From Amycolatopsis orientalis DSM 40040 = KCTC 9412 (lineage in GTDB: Bacteria; Actinomycetota; Actinomycetes; Mycobacteriales; Pseudonocardiaceae): 64,000 nt of DNA. Made by a program: the position numbers and the translations under genes. Under the pieces are notes generated by a model, which was given only the letters and a program-made list of their open reading frames with translations, was not told the origin of the DNA and searched no databases. The DNA is taken from the NCBI RefSeq assembly GCF_000478275.1, contig NZ_ASJB01000091.1, positions 51,393-115,392 on the forward strand, given 5' to 3'. Within the stretch, counting starts at the first letter, position 1. Each line of letters starts with the position of its first letter. Positions 31,821-40,602 of the stretch are shown here, piece after piece.

Positions 31821-32878
31821 TTCCCCAACCATGGCCAGGAATCATCCAGGCCTACCCGGACCGGATCCCGGTCCCGTCCGGCGCGAAGGTGATCACCCTC
31901 GGCGAGGGCAACACCCCGTTGCTGCCCGCGCCGCACCTTTCGGAACTCACCGGCTGCGAGGTCTTCCTCAAGGTCGAAGGGGCGAACCCGACCGGGTCGT
32001 TCAAGGACCGCGGGATGACCGTGGCCATCACGCACGCGCTCGCCAGCGGGCTCCAGGCGGTCATCTGCGCCTCCACGGGCAACACCTCGGCGTCGGCCGC
32101 GGCCTACGCGGCGCGTGCCGGGCTCACCTGCGCGGTGCTCGTCCCGCAGGGCAAGATCGCGATGGGCAAGCTCGCCCAGGCCGTGCTGCACGGCGCGCGG
32201 ATCCTGCAGGTGGACGGCAACTTCGACGACTGTCTCGAACTGGCGCAGAAGACCGCGATCGACTACCCGGTGACCTTGGTCAACTCGGTCAACCCGGTGC
32301 GCATCGCCGGCCAGAAGTCGGCCGCGTTCGAAATCTGCGACGCGCTCGGCCGGGCACCCGACATCCACTGTCTCCCGGTCGGCAACGCGGGCAACATCAC
32401 CGCGTACTGGGCGGGCTATTCCGAGTACGCGGGCGACGGTGTGGTGAAGAACACCCCGCGGATGTTCGGTTTCCAGGCGGCGGGCGCCGCGCCGCTCGTG
32501 CACGGCGAGCCGGTGGCCGATCCGGACACCATCGCGACCGCGATCCGCATCGGCAGCCCCGCTTCCTGGGACGGCGCGATGAAGGCGAAGAACGCCTCCG
32601 CCGGGCTGTTCGAAGCGATCACCGACGAGAAGATCCTCGAGGCGTATCGCCTGCTCGCCCGCAAGGAGGGCGTGTTCGTCGAGCCCGCCTCGGCGACCAG
32701 CGTCGCGGGCCTGCTCGCCACGGCCGCCGACGGCCGCCTGCCGAAGGGCTCCACCGTCGTCTGCACCGTCACCGGGCACGGCCTCAAGGACCCGGCCACG
32801 GCGCTGGAGGGCAACGTCGAGGTCGAGCCGCTCGCCGTCGACCCGACCGCCGTCGCCGCCGCGCTGGACCTGCGATGA
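31817..32878 (+). CDS. thrC: Threonine synthase
   Basis: The 353-residue fold-type-II PLP enzyme converts O-phosphohomoserine to threonine. The Schiff-base lysine lies in NPTGSFKDRGM, the carboxylate loop is CASTGNTSASAAAY and the phosphate loop is LPVGNAGNITAYW. It is the compact actinobacterial type without the N-terminal extension of plant or E. coli enzymes. GTG at 31817 and the ATGA junction with thrB (32875-32878) show translational coupling. It contrasts with the divergent PLP enzyme at 5099, which lacks these loops. Confidence 0.97.
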   Translation: MIPQPWPGIIQAYPDRIPVPSGAKVITLGEGNTPLLPAPHLSELTGCEVFLKVEGANPTGSFKDRGMTVAITHALASGLQAVICASTGNTSASAAAYAARAGLTCAVLVPQGKIAMGKLAQAVLHGARILQVDGNFDDCLELAQKTAIDYPVTLVNSVNPVRIAGQKSAAFEICDALGRAPDIHCLPVGNAGNITAYWAGYSEYAGDGVVKNTPRMFGFQAAGAAPLVHGEPVADPDTIATAIRIGSPASWDGAMKAKNASAGLFEAITDEKILEAYRLLARKEGVFVEPASATSVAGLLATAADGRLPKGSTVVCTVTGHGLKDPATALEGNVEVEPLAVDPTAVAAALDLR

Positions 32879-33756
32879 CGCTGCTCAAGGTCACCGTCCC
32901 GGCGTCTTCGGCGAACCTCGGCCCGGGGTTCGACACGCTGGGTCTCGCGCTGGCGCTGTACGACAAGGTCGAACTCCGGATCACCGACGCCGGGCTCAAG
33001 ATCGAAGTGATCGACGCCGGCGCGGGTGACGTGGACGACGTGCCGACCGACGAATCGCACCTGGTCGTGCGTGCTTTCCGGCGGGGCTGCGAGCATCTCG
33101 GGCTCCGGCCGCCCGGCCTGCACCTGCGCTGCTTCAACGCCATCCCGCACGCCCGCGGCCTCGGCTCGTCGGCGGCTGCCGTCGTGACCGGTGTCGCGGC
33201 CGCGTACGCGCTGGCGGAGAAGGCCCTGGACGACGACGCGCTGCAGCTGGCGGCCGAGTTCGAGGGACACGCCGACAACGCCGCGGCGAGCCTGCTGGGC
33301 GGCTTCGTGGTGGCCTGGAACGAAGGCGAGCGGTTCCGCGCCGAACGACTCCAGCCGCATCACGACATCCGGCCCGTGGTGGCGATCCCGGCGTTGCGGT
33401 CCTCGACCGACGCGACGCGCGGGCTGCTGCCCGACCGGGTCCCGCATGCCGACGCGGCGTTCACCGCGGGCCGTGCGGCGCTCGCGGTCCACGCGCTCAC
33501 GGCGCGCCCCGACCTGTTGCTCTCCGCTACCGAAGATCGGCTCCATCAGCACTATCGGGCATCCGCGTACCCGGCGAGCAGTGAACTGGTGCGCGCGCTG
33601 CGGGCCGAAGGGGTGGCGGCGGCCATCTCCGGGGCCGGTCCGACCGTGCTCGCGCTGACCACCGGCGGAATACTCCCGGCCGCTGTCGACGTTACATCTT
33701 TCGACGTCACCGAGCTGCCGATCGATCCGGGCGGCGTTCAGGTTGCGGCTCAGTAA
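32875..33756 (+). CDS. thrB: Homoserine kinase
   Basis: The 293-residue GHMP kinase phosphorylates homoserine with ATP. The N-terminal VPASSANLGPGFDTLG and the nucleotide-binding PHARGLGSSAAAVV are family hallmarks, with a C-terminal glycine-rich AAISGAGPTVLAL. The ATG overlaps the thrC stop. It ends the threonine operon; a 418-base gap then precedes rho. Confidence 0.97.
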   Translation: MTLLKVTVPASSANLGPGFDTLGLALALYDKVELRITDAGLKIEVIDAGAGDVDDVPTDESHLVVRAFRRGCEHLGLRPPGLHLRCFNAIPHARGLGSSAAAVVTGVAAAYALAEKALDDDALQLAAEFEGHADNAAASLLGGFVVAWNEGERFRAERLQPHHDIRPVVAIPALRSSTDATRGLLPDRVPHADAAFTAGRAALAVHALTARPDLLLSATEDRLHQHYRASAYPASSELVRALRAEGVAAAISGAGPTVLALTTGGILPAAVDVTSFDVTELPIDPGGVQVAAQ

Positions 33757-34174
33757 AGCCTCGGTCACGTGCGGGAGCCCCGGACCGCCACGCGGGGGGT
33801 GGTTGTTGCACGGGGCCGTGGCGCGGTCTACCCTCGGGGGCGTTCGATCACCGTGCGTTTCCGCACCCGGTGCCGGTCCAGGTGAACAGTGACATCCTTG
33901 GCCCGCATCCTTCGTTGATCCGCCAGTTCCGCACACCGTCTGGCAAACGGGAGTGGCGGAGGGACGCAGGCGGGTTCCCGGTTCCGGCGGTGCCGAATTC
34001 CGCTTCCTCCATTTGGAGGACGCAAACCCCTGTGCTGGAGGCCTTCTAGCTGTGTTCAACACGGCCGAGGAGTTGCTCGCCCGTATCGGGGGCCAATTAC
34101 GCCGTTTCGCAATCGGACGCGAGCGGCGGTCCGCTGATCCACCTGGAGGCGTGGATCGGTCAGGAAGGACATTT
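33757..34174. other. Long leader/promoter region of rho
   Basis: This 418-base gap contains no convincing gene. It is G-rich early (GCGGGGGGTGG near 33794) and ends in AGGAAGG at 34161-34167 before the rho GTG. A long untranslated leader is a common place for rho to attenuate its own synthesis; that role here is inferred. No rho-independent terminator for thrB was recognised. Confidence 0.4.
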
Positions 34175-36211
34175 GTGAGCAACACCGATCTTTTGAGCGA
34201 CGTCGAAGGTGGCGCCGCCGAGTCGAACGGCGTCGTCGCTCCCAAGCGCACGGTCGGCGGATTGACCGGCAAGACCGTCGCCGAACTGCGCTCGATCGCT
34301 GGGGACCTCGGCATCGGCGAGACGACGGGTATGCGTAAGGGCGACCTGATCGCGGCCATTCGCGAACGCCAGGGCAAGACCAAGCGCAAGTCCCCCGCCG
34401 CGGCGAGCGAAACGCTTCCGCTCGAGGGGATCGAAGCACCACGGAAGGCTCCCAAGGCCGAAGCTCCCAAGGCCGAGGCCCCGAAGGCCGACGCGCCGAA
34501 GACCGACGCGCCGAAGGCGGAAGCCGCTCCGGCCGAAGCCCCGCGCGCCGAGAAGGCGGAGAAGGTTTCGGAGAACGGCTCCGCGCCGTCCGCCGAGCGG
34601 CCCGCCCAGCAGGAGAACGGGCAGCAGGACGGCCAGCCGCAGCAGGAAGAGGGCGGCCGCAGCCGTCGTCGTCGTGGCTCCAACCGCGCCGCGGGCTCGC
34701 CCGACCAGGGTGGCCAGCAGCGTGAGCGCGGGGAGCAGCGGGAACGCGGCGACCAGCGTGAGCGTGGCGAGCGCAACGAACGTGGCGACCGCAACGAGCG
34801 CAACGACCGCGGCGACCGCCAGGGCAACCGGGACGGCGGCCGCGACGGCAACCGTGATGGCAACCGGGACAACCGGGGCCAGGACAACCGGGGCCAGCGC
34901 AACCAGCAGGGCGGCCAGGACAACAGCCAGCGTCAGGGCCAGAACCCGCAGGGTGACGACGACGAGGAAGGCGGCCGTCGCGGCCGTCGCTTCCGCGACC
35001 GTCGCCGCCGGGGTTCCGGCGGGGGCCGCGAGCAGGGCGGTTCGCCCGACACGGAGATCCGCGAGGACGACGTCCTCCTGCCCGTCGCGGGCATCCTGGA
35101 CGTGCTCGACAACTACGCGTTCGTGCGTACCTCGGGCTACCTCGCCGGGCCGAACGACGTGTACGTCTCGCTTTCGCTGGTCCGCAAGTACGGCCTGCGC
35201 CGCGGTGACGCCATCACCGGTGTCGTGCGCCAGCCGCGTGACGGTGAGCAGCAGCGGCAGAAGTTCAACCCGCTGGTGCGCGTCGACTCGATCAACGGCC
35301 TGGAGCCGGACGAGGCCAAGCGCCGCCCCGACTTCACCAAGCTGACCCCGCTGTACCCGAACGAGCGCCTGCGTCTCGAGACCGAGTCGCACAAGCTCAC
35401 CACCCGCGTCATCGACCTGGTGATGCCGGTCGGCAAGGGACAGCGTGCACTGATCGTGTCGCCGCCGAAGGCCGGTAAGACCACGATCATGCAGGACATC
35501 GCGAACGCGATCTCCACGAACAACCCCGAGTGCCACCTGATGGTCGTCCTCGTCGACGAGCGTCCGGAAGAGGTCACCGACATGCAGCGGTCGGTGAAGG
35601 GAGAGGTCATCGCCTCGACCTTCGACCGCCCGCCGTCCGACCACACGTCGGTCGCGGAGCTGTCGATCGAGCGGGCGAAGCGCCTGGTCGAGATGGGCCA
35701 CGACGTCGTCGTGCTGCTCGACTCGATCACCCGCCTCGGCCGTGCGTACAACCTCGCGGCCCCGGCTTCCGGCCGGATCCTCTCCGGTGGTGTCGACTCG
35801 ACCGCGCTCTTCCCGCCGAAGCGTTTCCTCGGCGCGGCGCGCAACATCGAGAACGGCGGCTCGCTCACGATCTTCGCCACGGCGATGGTCGAGACCGGGT
35901 CCACCGGTGACACGGTCATCTTCGAGGAGTTCAAGGGCACCGGTAACGCGGAGCTCAAGCTCGACCGGAAGATCGCCGAGCGCCGGGTGTTCCCCGCGGT
36001 GGACGTCAACCCGTCCGGTACCCGCAAGGAAGACCTGCTGCTCTCGCCGGACGAGCTCGCGGTCACCCACAAGCTGCACCGGGTGCTGCACGCGCTGGAC
36101 TCGCAGCAGGCCATAGACCTGCTCATCTCGCGACTGCGCAAGACGAAGACCAACATCGAGTTCCTCATGCAGGTCTCGAAGACGGCCCTCGGCTCGAACG
36201 ACGACGACTGA
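34175..36211 (+). CDS. rho: Transcription termination factor Rho
   Basis: The 678-residue hexameric helicase ends transcription at rut sites. Domain order: Rho_N (LTGKTVAELRSIAGDLGIGE), an alanine/lysine/proline-rich stretch, an arginine-glycine-asparagine/aspartate-rich disordered insert (about residues 165-290), the RNA-binding cold-shock domain (VLDVLDNYAFVRTSGYL), then the RecA-type ATPase with Walker A SPPKAGKTTI, Walker B VVVLLDSITRLGRAYN, Q-loop and R-loop. The insert is typical of high-GC actinobacteria and can aid RNA binding or phase separation. GTG at 34175 follows AGGAAGG; an upstream open frame from 33953 lacks homology. Confidence 0.97.
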   Translation: MSNTDLLSDVEGGAAESNGVVAPKRTVGGLTGKTVAELRSIAGDLGIGETTGMRKGDLIAAIRERQGKTKRKSPAAASETLPLEGIEAPRKAPKAEAPKAEAPKADAPKTDAPKAEAAPAEAPRAEKAEKVSENGSAPSAERPAQQENGQQDGQPQQEEGGRSRRRRGSNRAAGSPDQGGQQRERGEQRERGDQRERGERNERGDRNERNDRGDRQGNRDGGRDGNRDGNRDNRGQDNRGQRNQQGGQDNSQRQGQNPQGDDDEEGGRRGRRFRDRRRRGSGGGREQGGSPDTEIREDDVLLPVAGILDVLDNYAFVRTSGYLAGPNDVYVSLSLVRKYGLRRGDAITGVVRQPRDGEQQRQKFNPLVRVDSINGLEPDEAKRRPDFTKLTPLYPNERLRLETESHKLTTRVIDLVMPVGKGQRALIVSPPKAGKTTIMQDIANAISTNNPECHLMVVLVDERPEEVTDMQRSVKGEVIASTFDRPPSDHTSVAELSIERAKRLVEMGHDVVVLLDSITRLGRAYNLAAPASGRILSGGVDSTALFPPKRFLGAARNIENGGSLTIFATAMVETGSTGDTVIFEEFKGTGNAELKLDRKIAERRVFPAVDVNPSGTRKEDLLLSPDELAVTHKLHRVLHALDSQQAIDLLISRLRKTKTNIEFLMQVSKTALGSNDDD

Positions 36212-36224
36212 TCTTCGGTCTGGT

Positions 36225-36283
36225 AAGTACATGAAGGCCCCCTTCCTTGCGCCTGACTCAAGGAAGGGGGCCTTCATGTACTT
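36225..36283. repeat. Perfect 25-bp palindrome after rho, GAAGGCCCCCTT type
   Basis: Arms 36225-36249 and 36259-36283 are fully complementary with a 9-base loop; the core is ATGAAGGCCCCCTTCCTTG. It starts 13 bases after the rho stop and ends 19 bases before the kinase start. It can act as a terminator stem but has no T-run. Related arms occur at 16090-16136. Confidence 0.85.
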
Positions 36284-36302
36284 CGGCTGAGGGGACGGCG
36301 CC

Positions 36303-36839
36303 GTGAGTTCGCTGCCTGATCGGATCGTGGTCTACGGCGTCACCGGTTCGGGGAAGACGACACTCGCCCGGCGACTGGCGGCACATACCGGGTCGCCCTG
36401 GCATTCGGTGGACGACGATCTCGCCTGGCGGCCAGGCTGGGTGGCCGTGCCCACCGAGGAGCAGCGCCGCCGGATCGCCCTGCTGGTCGCCAAGGAGCAC
36501 TGGATCATCGACGGCATGTTCTCCCAATGGCGTGACATCGCGCTGCCTCGCGCCGAACTGGTCGTGGCGCTGGACTACCCGCGCTGGGTTTCACTGAGCA
36601 GGCTGGTGCGGCGGACGGTGATGCGCTGTGTCACCCGCCGCCGGATCTGCAACGGCAACGTCGAAACGGTACGAGGAGTGCTTTCAGGCGACTCGATCAT
36701 CGCCTGGCACTTCCGGTCCTTCGCCCGTAAACGGCGCACGATCCGCGAGTGGGAGAACGATCCGGCGGTGCCGTTGGTGCGGCTCACGTCACCGCGCGCG
36801 ACAAGGCGCTGGCTGGCAGCCTGGCCGGCGGGCTCGTGA
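36303..36839 (+). CDS. P-loop kinase-like protein (topology-modulation/adenylate-kinase family)
   Basis: The 178-residue protein has a P-loop VYGVTGSGKTTLARRLA at about 9-25, then a D-D-D-L-A-W-R-P-G-W substrate-site motif and DG in WIIDGMFSQWRD, as in small AAA-type nucleoside-kinase-like proteins often named topology modulation proteins. A basic lid (RRTVMRCVTRRRICNGN) follows. The substrate is unknown. GTG at 36303 lies after the post-rho palindrome. Its stop TGA falls inside repeat B copy 1, so the last three residues are contributed by the repeat arm. It is an insertion relative to the rho-rpmE order of mycobacteria. Confidence 0.82.
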   Translation: MSSLPDRIVVYGVTGSGKTTLARRLAAHTGSPWHSVDDDLAWRPGWVAVPTEEQRRRIALLVAKEHWIIDGMFSQWRDIALPRAELVVALDYPRWVSLSRLVRRTVMRCVTRRRICNGNVETVRGVLSGDSIIAWHFRSFARKRRTIREWENDPAVPLVRLTSPRATRRWLAAWPAGS

Positions 36840-36880
36840 GTGGTAATGACGGTTCTAACCGTCATTACCACTCACGAGCC
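36831..36880. repeat. Palindromic repeat family B, copy 1
   Basis: Perfect 24-base arms at 36831-36854 and 36857-36880 with a two-base loop; the core is GTGAGTGGTAATGACGGTT. It overlaps the kinase stop codon and lies between convergent genes, 7 bases from the CHAP-like gene end. Copies 2 and 3 are at 48418-48463 and 62359-62404. Confidence 0.9.
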
Positions 36881-36887
36881 CGAGGGC

Positions 36888-37433
36888 TCAGCGGTGCGGG
36901 ACGGCCGCGGGGGTCCAGCCGCGGTAGTTGTTGAAGTAGTGCACGCTCGAAGCGTGGCCGATCTTGCCGCCGATGCTGGAGGCGTAGATCCCGCCGGAGC
37001 CGTCGGCGATGCCGACGTGGCCCCACTGGCTGATGTTCCAGTACACGAAGGCGCCCTTCGGTGGCGTCCCGGTCGTGTGCTTCGGGCTCGCGCCGTTCCA
37101 GTGCGCGTTGGCCGAGGCCCAGACGCCGGTGGTGCCGTAGGCGTTCTCGACGGCCTTCTCGCAGAGGCCCTGGTACGCGGTGGAACCGGCGTGGTTCTTG
37201 AACCACTGGACGGCGCCGGCGGGCGTGCCGTCCCCGGCGCCCTGGATCGCGAAGTCGCCTTCGGGCACCGTGGTGAACGTGCCGGCCGCCGGGTTGATGT
37301 CGGCGGCGGTGATGACGGCGCCCGTTTCGGGGGCGGCCGGAGCGGCCCCGGCCACGGGAGCGATGGCGAGAGCCGCGATGGCCAGCGCGGCGACGGACGC
37401 CGGCTTCGCCACCTTGGCGAGGATGGTGCGCAT
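36888..37433 (-). CDS. Secreted CHAP/NlpC-like cell-wall hydrolase
   Basis: The 181-residue protein has a signal peptide (RTILAKVAKPASVAALAIAA, cleavage near AGA-AP). The mature domain has a candidate catalytic cysteine in GLCEKAVENAYG and histidine in QWGHVGIADGSGG, separated by a NAHWNGASPKHT segment, the CHAP/NlpC-P60 arrangement of amidases and endopeptidases acting on peptidoglycan. AGGAGGT lies 8 bases before the ATG at 37433, a very strong site fitting an abundant secreted enzyme. Two dyads upstream suggest regulation. The substrate bond is not certain. Confidence 0.75.
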   Translation of the reverse strand: MRTILAKVAKPASVAALAIAALAIAPVAGAAPAAPETGAVITAADINPAAGTFTTVPEGDFAIQGAGDGTPAGAVQWFKNHAGSTAYQGLCEKAVENAYGTTGVWASANAHWNGASPKHTTGTPPKGAFVYWNISQWGHVGIADGSGGIYASSIGGKIGHASSVHYFNNYRGWTPAAVPHR

Positions 37434-37482
37434 GATCAGTACCTCCTGTTGAGGAATAACCAACTGGAGGACCGTCCCGTGA

Positions 37483-37530
37483 ACGAATACAAATTTCGTA
37501 CAACCAGGCGTCGATAGTTGATAACTCAAC
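37483..37530. promoter_or_regulatory. Two adjacent dyads between the CHAP-like gene and rpmE
   Basis: ACGAA-N7-TTCGT spans 37483-37499 and GTTGA-TAAC-TCAAC spans 37517-37530. Both lie in the promoter region 50-97 bases upstream of the CHAP-like start in an AT-richer patch. They may be operators or a protein-binding pair; the regulator is unknown. Confidence 0.35.
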
Positions 37531-37656
37531 GTGATGGAATACGCCGGGGGAGGGGTGCGTTAACCCCACTGCCAGCGCATCTGGCAAAATCATCCGCTGA
37601 AGTCCGGCACCGGTTCACCCCGCACTGGGGACCCGGGGCCAACGAGAGAGGACACC

Positions 37657-37884
37657 ATGAAGAGCGGTATTCACCCCGAGTACGTGGTCACGCACGTCAA
37701 CTGTGACTGTGGCAACGAATTCACCACGCGCAGCACCAAGACCTCCGGCAACCTCCACGTCGAGATCTGCTCGAACTGCCACCCGTTCTACACCGGCAAG
37801 CAGAAGCTCATGGACACCGGCGGCCGCGTCGCGCGCTTCGAGGCTCGCTACGGCAAGCGCAAGAAGGCCGAAGACGCCAAGTAG
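37657..37884 (+). CDS. rpmE: 50S ribosomal protein L31, zinc-binding form
   Basis: The 75-residue ribosomal protein has the zinc-ribbon cysteines of the C-plus form: NCDCGNEF and EICSNCHPFYTGKQK. It joins the two ribosomal subunits at bridge B1b. GAGAGGAC lies before the ATG. A strong terminator follows after 8 bases. The zinc form suggests that any zinc-free paralogue is elsewhere. Its place between rho and prfA is conserved in actinobacteria. Confidence 0.97.
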   Translation: MKSGIHPEYVVTHVNCDCGNEFTTRSTKTSGNLHVEICSNCHPFYTGKQKLMDTGGRVARFEARYGKRKKAEDAK

Positions 37885-37892
37885 CTTGAACG

Positions 37893-37930
37893 ACGGCGCC
37901 TACCCGCATGTCCGGGTGGGCGCCGTTTTT
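37893..37930 (+). terminator. Rho-independent terminator after rpmE
   Basis: ACGGCGCCTACCCG (37893-37906) pairs with CGGGTGGGCGCCGT (37913-37926), with one G-T pair, and is followed by five Ts. Confidence 0.9.
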
Positions 37931-37970
37931 CATGGTTTTTTGTCCGTCCAGGCCGTTGAGAGGTGGAGTG

Positions 37971-39041
<1,071 letters not shown>

Positions 39042-39047
39042 CGGCCG

Positions 39048-39722
39048 TTGTCCGGCGACATCTACCTCGACACCGCCGAGCCGTCTCACCCGGATTTCTG
39101 GTGGAACGCCTCGAGCGGGGTGATCGGCTGGGTCATCGACGTGCTCATCGAGCACGTGACCGATCCCGGGCTGAAGGCCGAGCTGGTCGAGTACCGGGGC
39201 ATCACCCTGTTCGGGGTCGGCTTGTTCGAGGAGCGGGCACCGGAACTCGTCCGGGTGCTGCGCACGGAGCTCTACGCCGCGGCCGAAAGCGCGGTCGCCG
39301 CGGGCGGCCTGGCCGACTGGATGCTTCCGCGTATCGCCGAACTGGCCCGGTACGCGGACTGGTGGGCGGAGCTGAACTGGGATTCCACCGAACTCATGCC
39401 GGGACGATCACCGCTCGGATACTTCTTGTTCTGTGGAGAACAGCTCACCGAATCCTGGTGGATCGCGCCGCGGGAACTGGTGCTGTGGGTGCTGGATGTG
39501 TTGCTGGAGAACGCTTCTTCGCCCGGCCTCGTGGCGAAACTCGGCAGGCTGCGCGAGGCACGGCAAGCCCTTCTGTCGACGCTTCTGTTCGACGAGCACG
39601 AACTCGCGGAGGTGCTCGCGATCCTTCGGTGGCGGCTCCGCCCCGCGGCCGAGCGGACGTTCAGCGATCAGCGGCGCACCGAGGTGGAACGCCTGGCGTC
39701 TCTCGCCGCCCGCACGGCCTAG
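39048..39722 (+). CDS. Hypothetical helical protein
   Basis: The 224-residue soluble protein is rich in tryptophan and leucine helices (DWWAELNWDSTELM, ELVLWVLDVLLENASSPGLV) and appears to contain two related halves: WWNASSGVIGWVIDVLIEHV near the start and SWWIAPRELVLWVLDVLLEN in the second half. I do not recognise the family. The TTG start is 7 bases after prfA, so it is likely co-transcribed. Its TAG stop overlaps the TAG of the convergent gene in the tetranucleotide CTAG. Confidence 0.7.
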   Translation: MSGDIYLDTAEPSHPDFWWNASSGVIGWVIDVLIEHVTDPGLKAELVEYRGITLFGVGLFEERAPELVRVLRTELYAAAESAVAAGGLADWMLPRIAELARYADWWAELNWDSTELMPGRSPLGYFLFCGEQLTESWWIAPRELVLWVLDVLLENASSPGLVAKLGRLREARQALLSTLLFDEHELAEVLAILRWRLRPAAERTFSDQRRTEVERLASLAARTA

Positions 39723-40456
39723 CCGGGTTCGGTGTAGAACGGGTCGTCTTCCAAGCCGGTGTGGATGGCCCGGACGGACATGCTCACCTCGGAGAGCCGC
39801 TCGGTCACCTCGTTCGTGACCCGGTCGAGCGCCTCTTCGCCGGTTTCTCCCGCGACAGCGGGAAAAGCCGACAACAGCACCGCTTCGCACGGACCAGCGT
39901 CCGTGCTGATCCGGATCAGCGACGCCGAAAGGTCGGCCGCGGGCCGGTCGCACAGCGCCACGGCCAAGCTCAGGTCGTCGGTGGGGACGTAAAGGTGCAC
40001 CCGCGAGATGACGTCGGTTTCCGCGCGCGGGGTGAAATCGTGCCGGGGGACGTAGGCGGGTTCGCGCGGATCGGTGCCGCCGACGGCCGCCATGAGTGAA
40101 TAGAGCGTGTAGCCGTCGGCCGGGGTGTCGTAAGCGTCGTAGCTTCCGTATTGGCCGGTTTCGGGTGTTCCGTGGATTTCGAAGAATTCCGCATTGAGAC
40201 CGAAGTGGAAAAGCGCCGGTATCGCGGCACGACGCAGGGTGCCGGCGGGTTCTTCGCCGTCGGCGGGCGCGGTGCGATAACCGACGGAGACCGAGTAGCC
40301 CGTCCAGCCGCCCTCGGGGTCGGCCCGGCAGATCTCCAGCTCGGTGGCCTTGAACTCGGTGATCAAGCGCTCGCCGAGCGCGGCAGCCGCCGCGAAATCA
40401 TCGGTATCGATATTTGCGGATATCCGCGTGACGACTTCCGTTTCTCGGAGATCCAT
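39719..40456 (-). CDS. Hypothetical protein, repeated alpha/beta domain
   Basis: The 245-residue soluble protein has two similar parts, each opening with a strand and a helix (VVTRISANIDTDDFAAAAAL and VISRVHLYVPTDDLSLAVAL), so it is probably an internal duplication. No signal peptide or membrane segment is seen and I do not recognise the family. It converges with the preceding gene with stops overlapping, and is divergent from the membrane protein at 40603. Confidence 0.7.
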   Translation of the reverse strand: MDLRETEVVTRISANIDTDDFAAAAALGERLITEFKATELEICRADPEGGWTGYSVSVGYRTAPADGEEPAGTLRRAAIPALFHFGLNAEFFEIHGTPETGQYGSYDAYDTPADGYTLYSLMAAVGGTDPREPAYVPRHDFTPRAETDVISRVHLYVPTDDLSLAVALCDRPAADLSASLIRISTDAGPCEAVLLSAFPAVAGETGEEALDRVTNEVTERLSEVSMSVRAIHTGLEDDPFYTEPG

Positions 40457-40602
40457 GGCTCTTTCGCTGGCCCTTCGGCGACAACAGGTGCGTTCAGCCT
40501 ACGGGCGCCGTGGGACGGGTGCCGATCGGGCCTGTCGTGGATTCCCCGCTTCCGCTGCGGTCCCTTGGCGATGAGGAGCCCTGCCTTGGGGGACGCGAAT
40601 TC

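Noticed and set aside
28911..31832. A 973-codon open frame antisense to lysA and hom
   Set aside because: It is a GC-driven shadow: composition is Arg/Gly/Val/Asp-rich, it crosses two well-identified genes, and no domain is visible. The same applies to other large antisense frames over argS, thrC, rho and atp genes.
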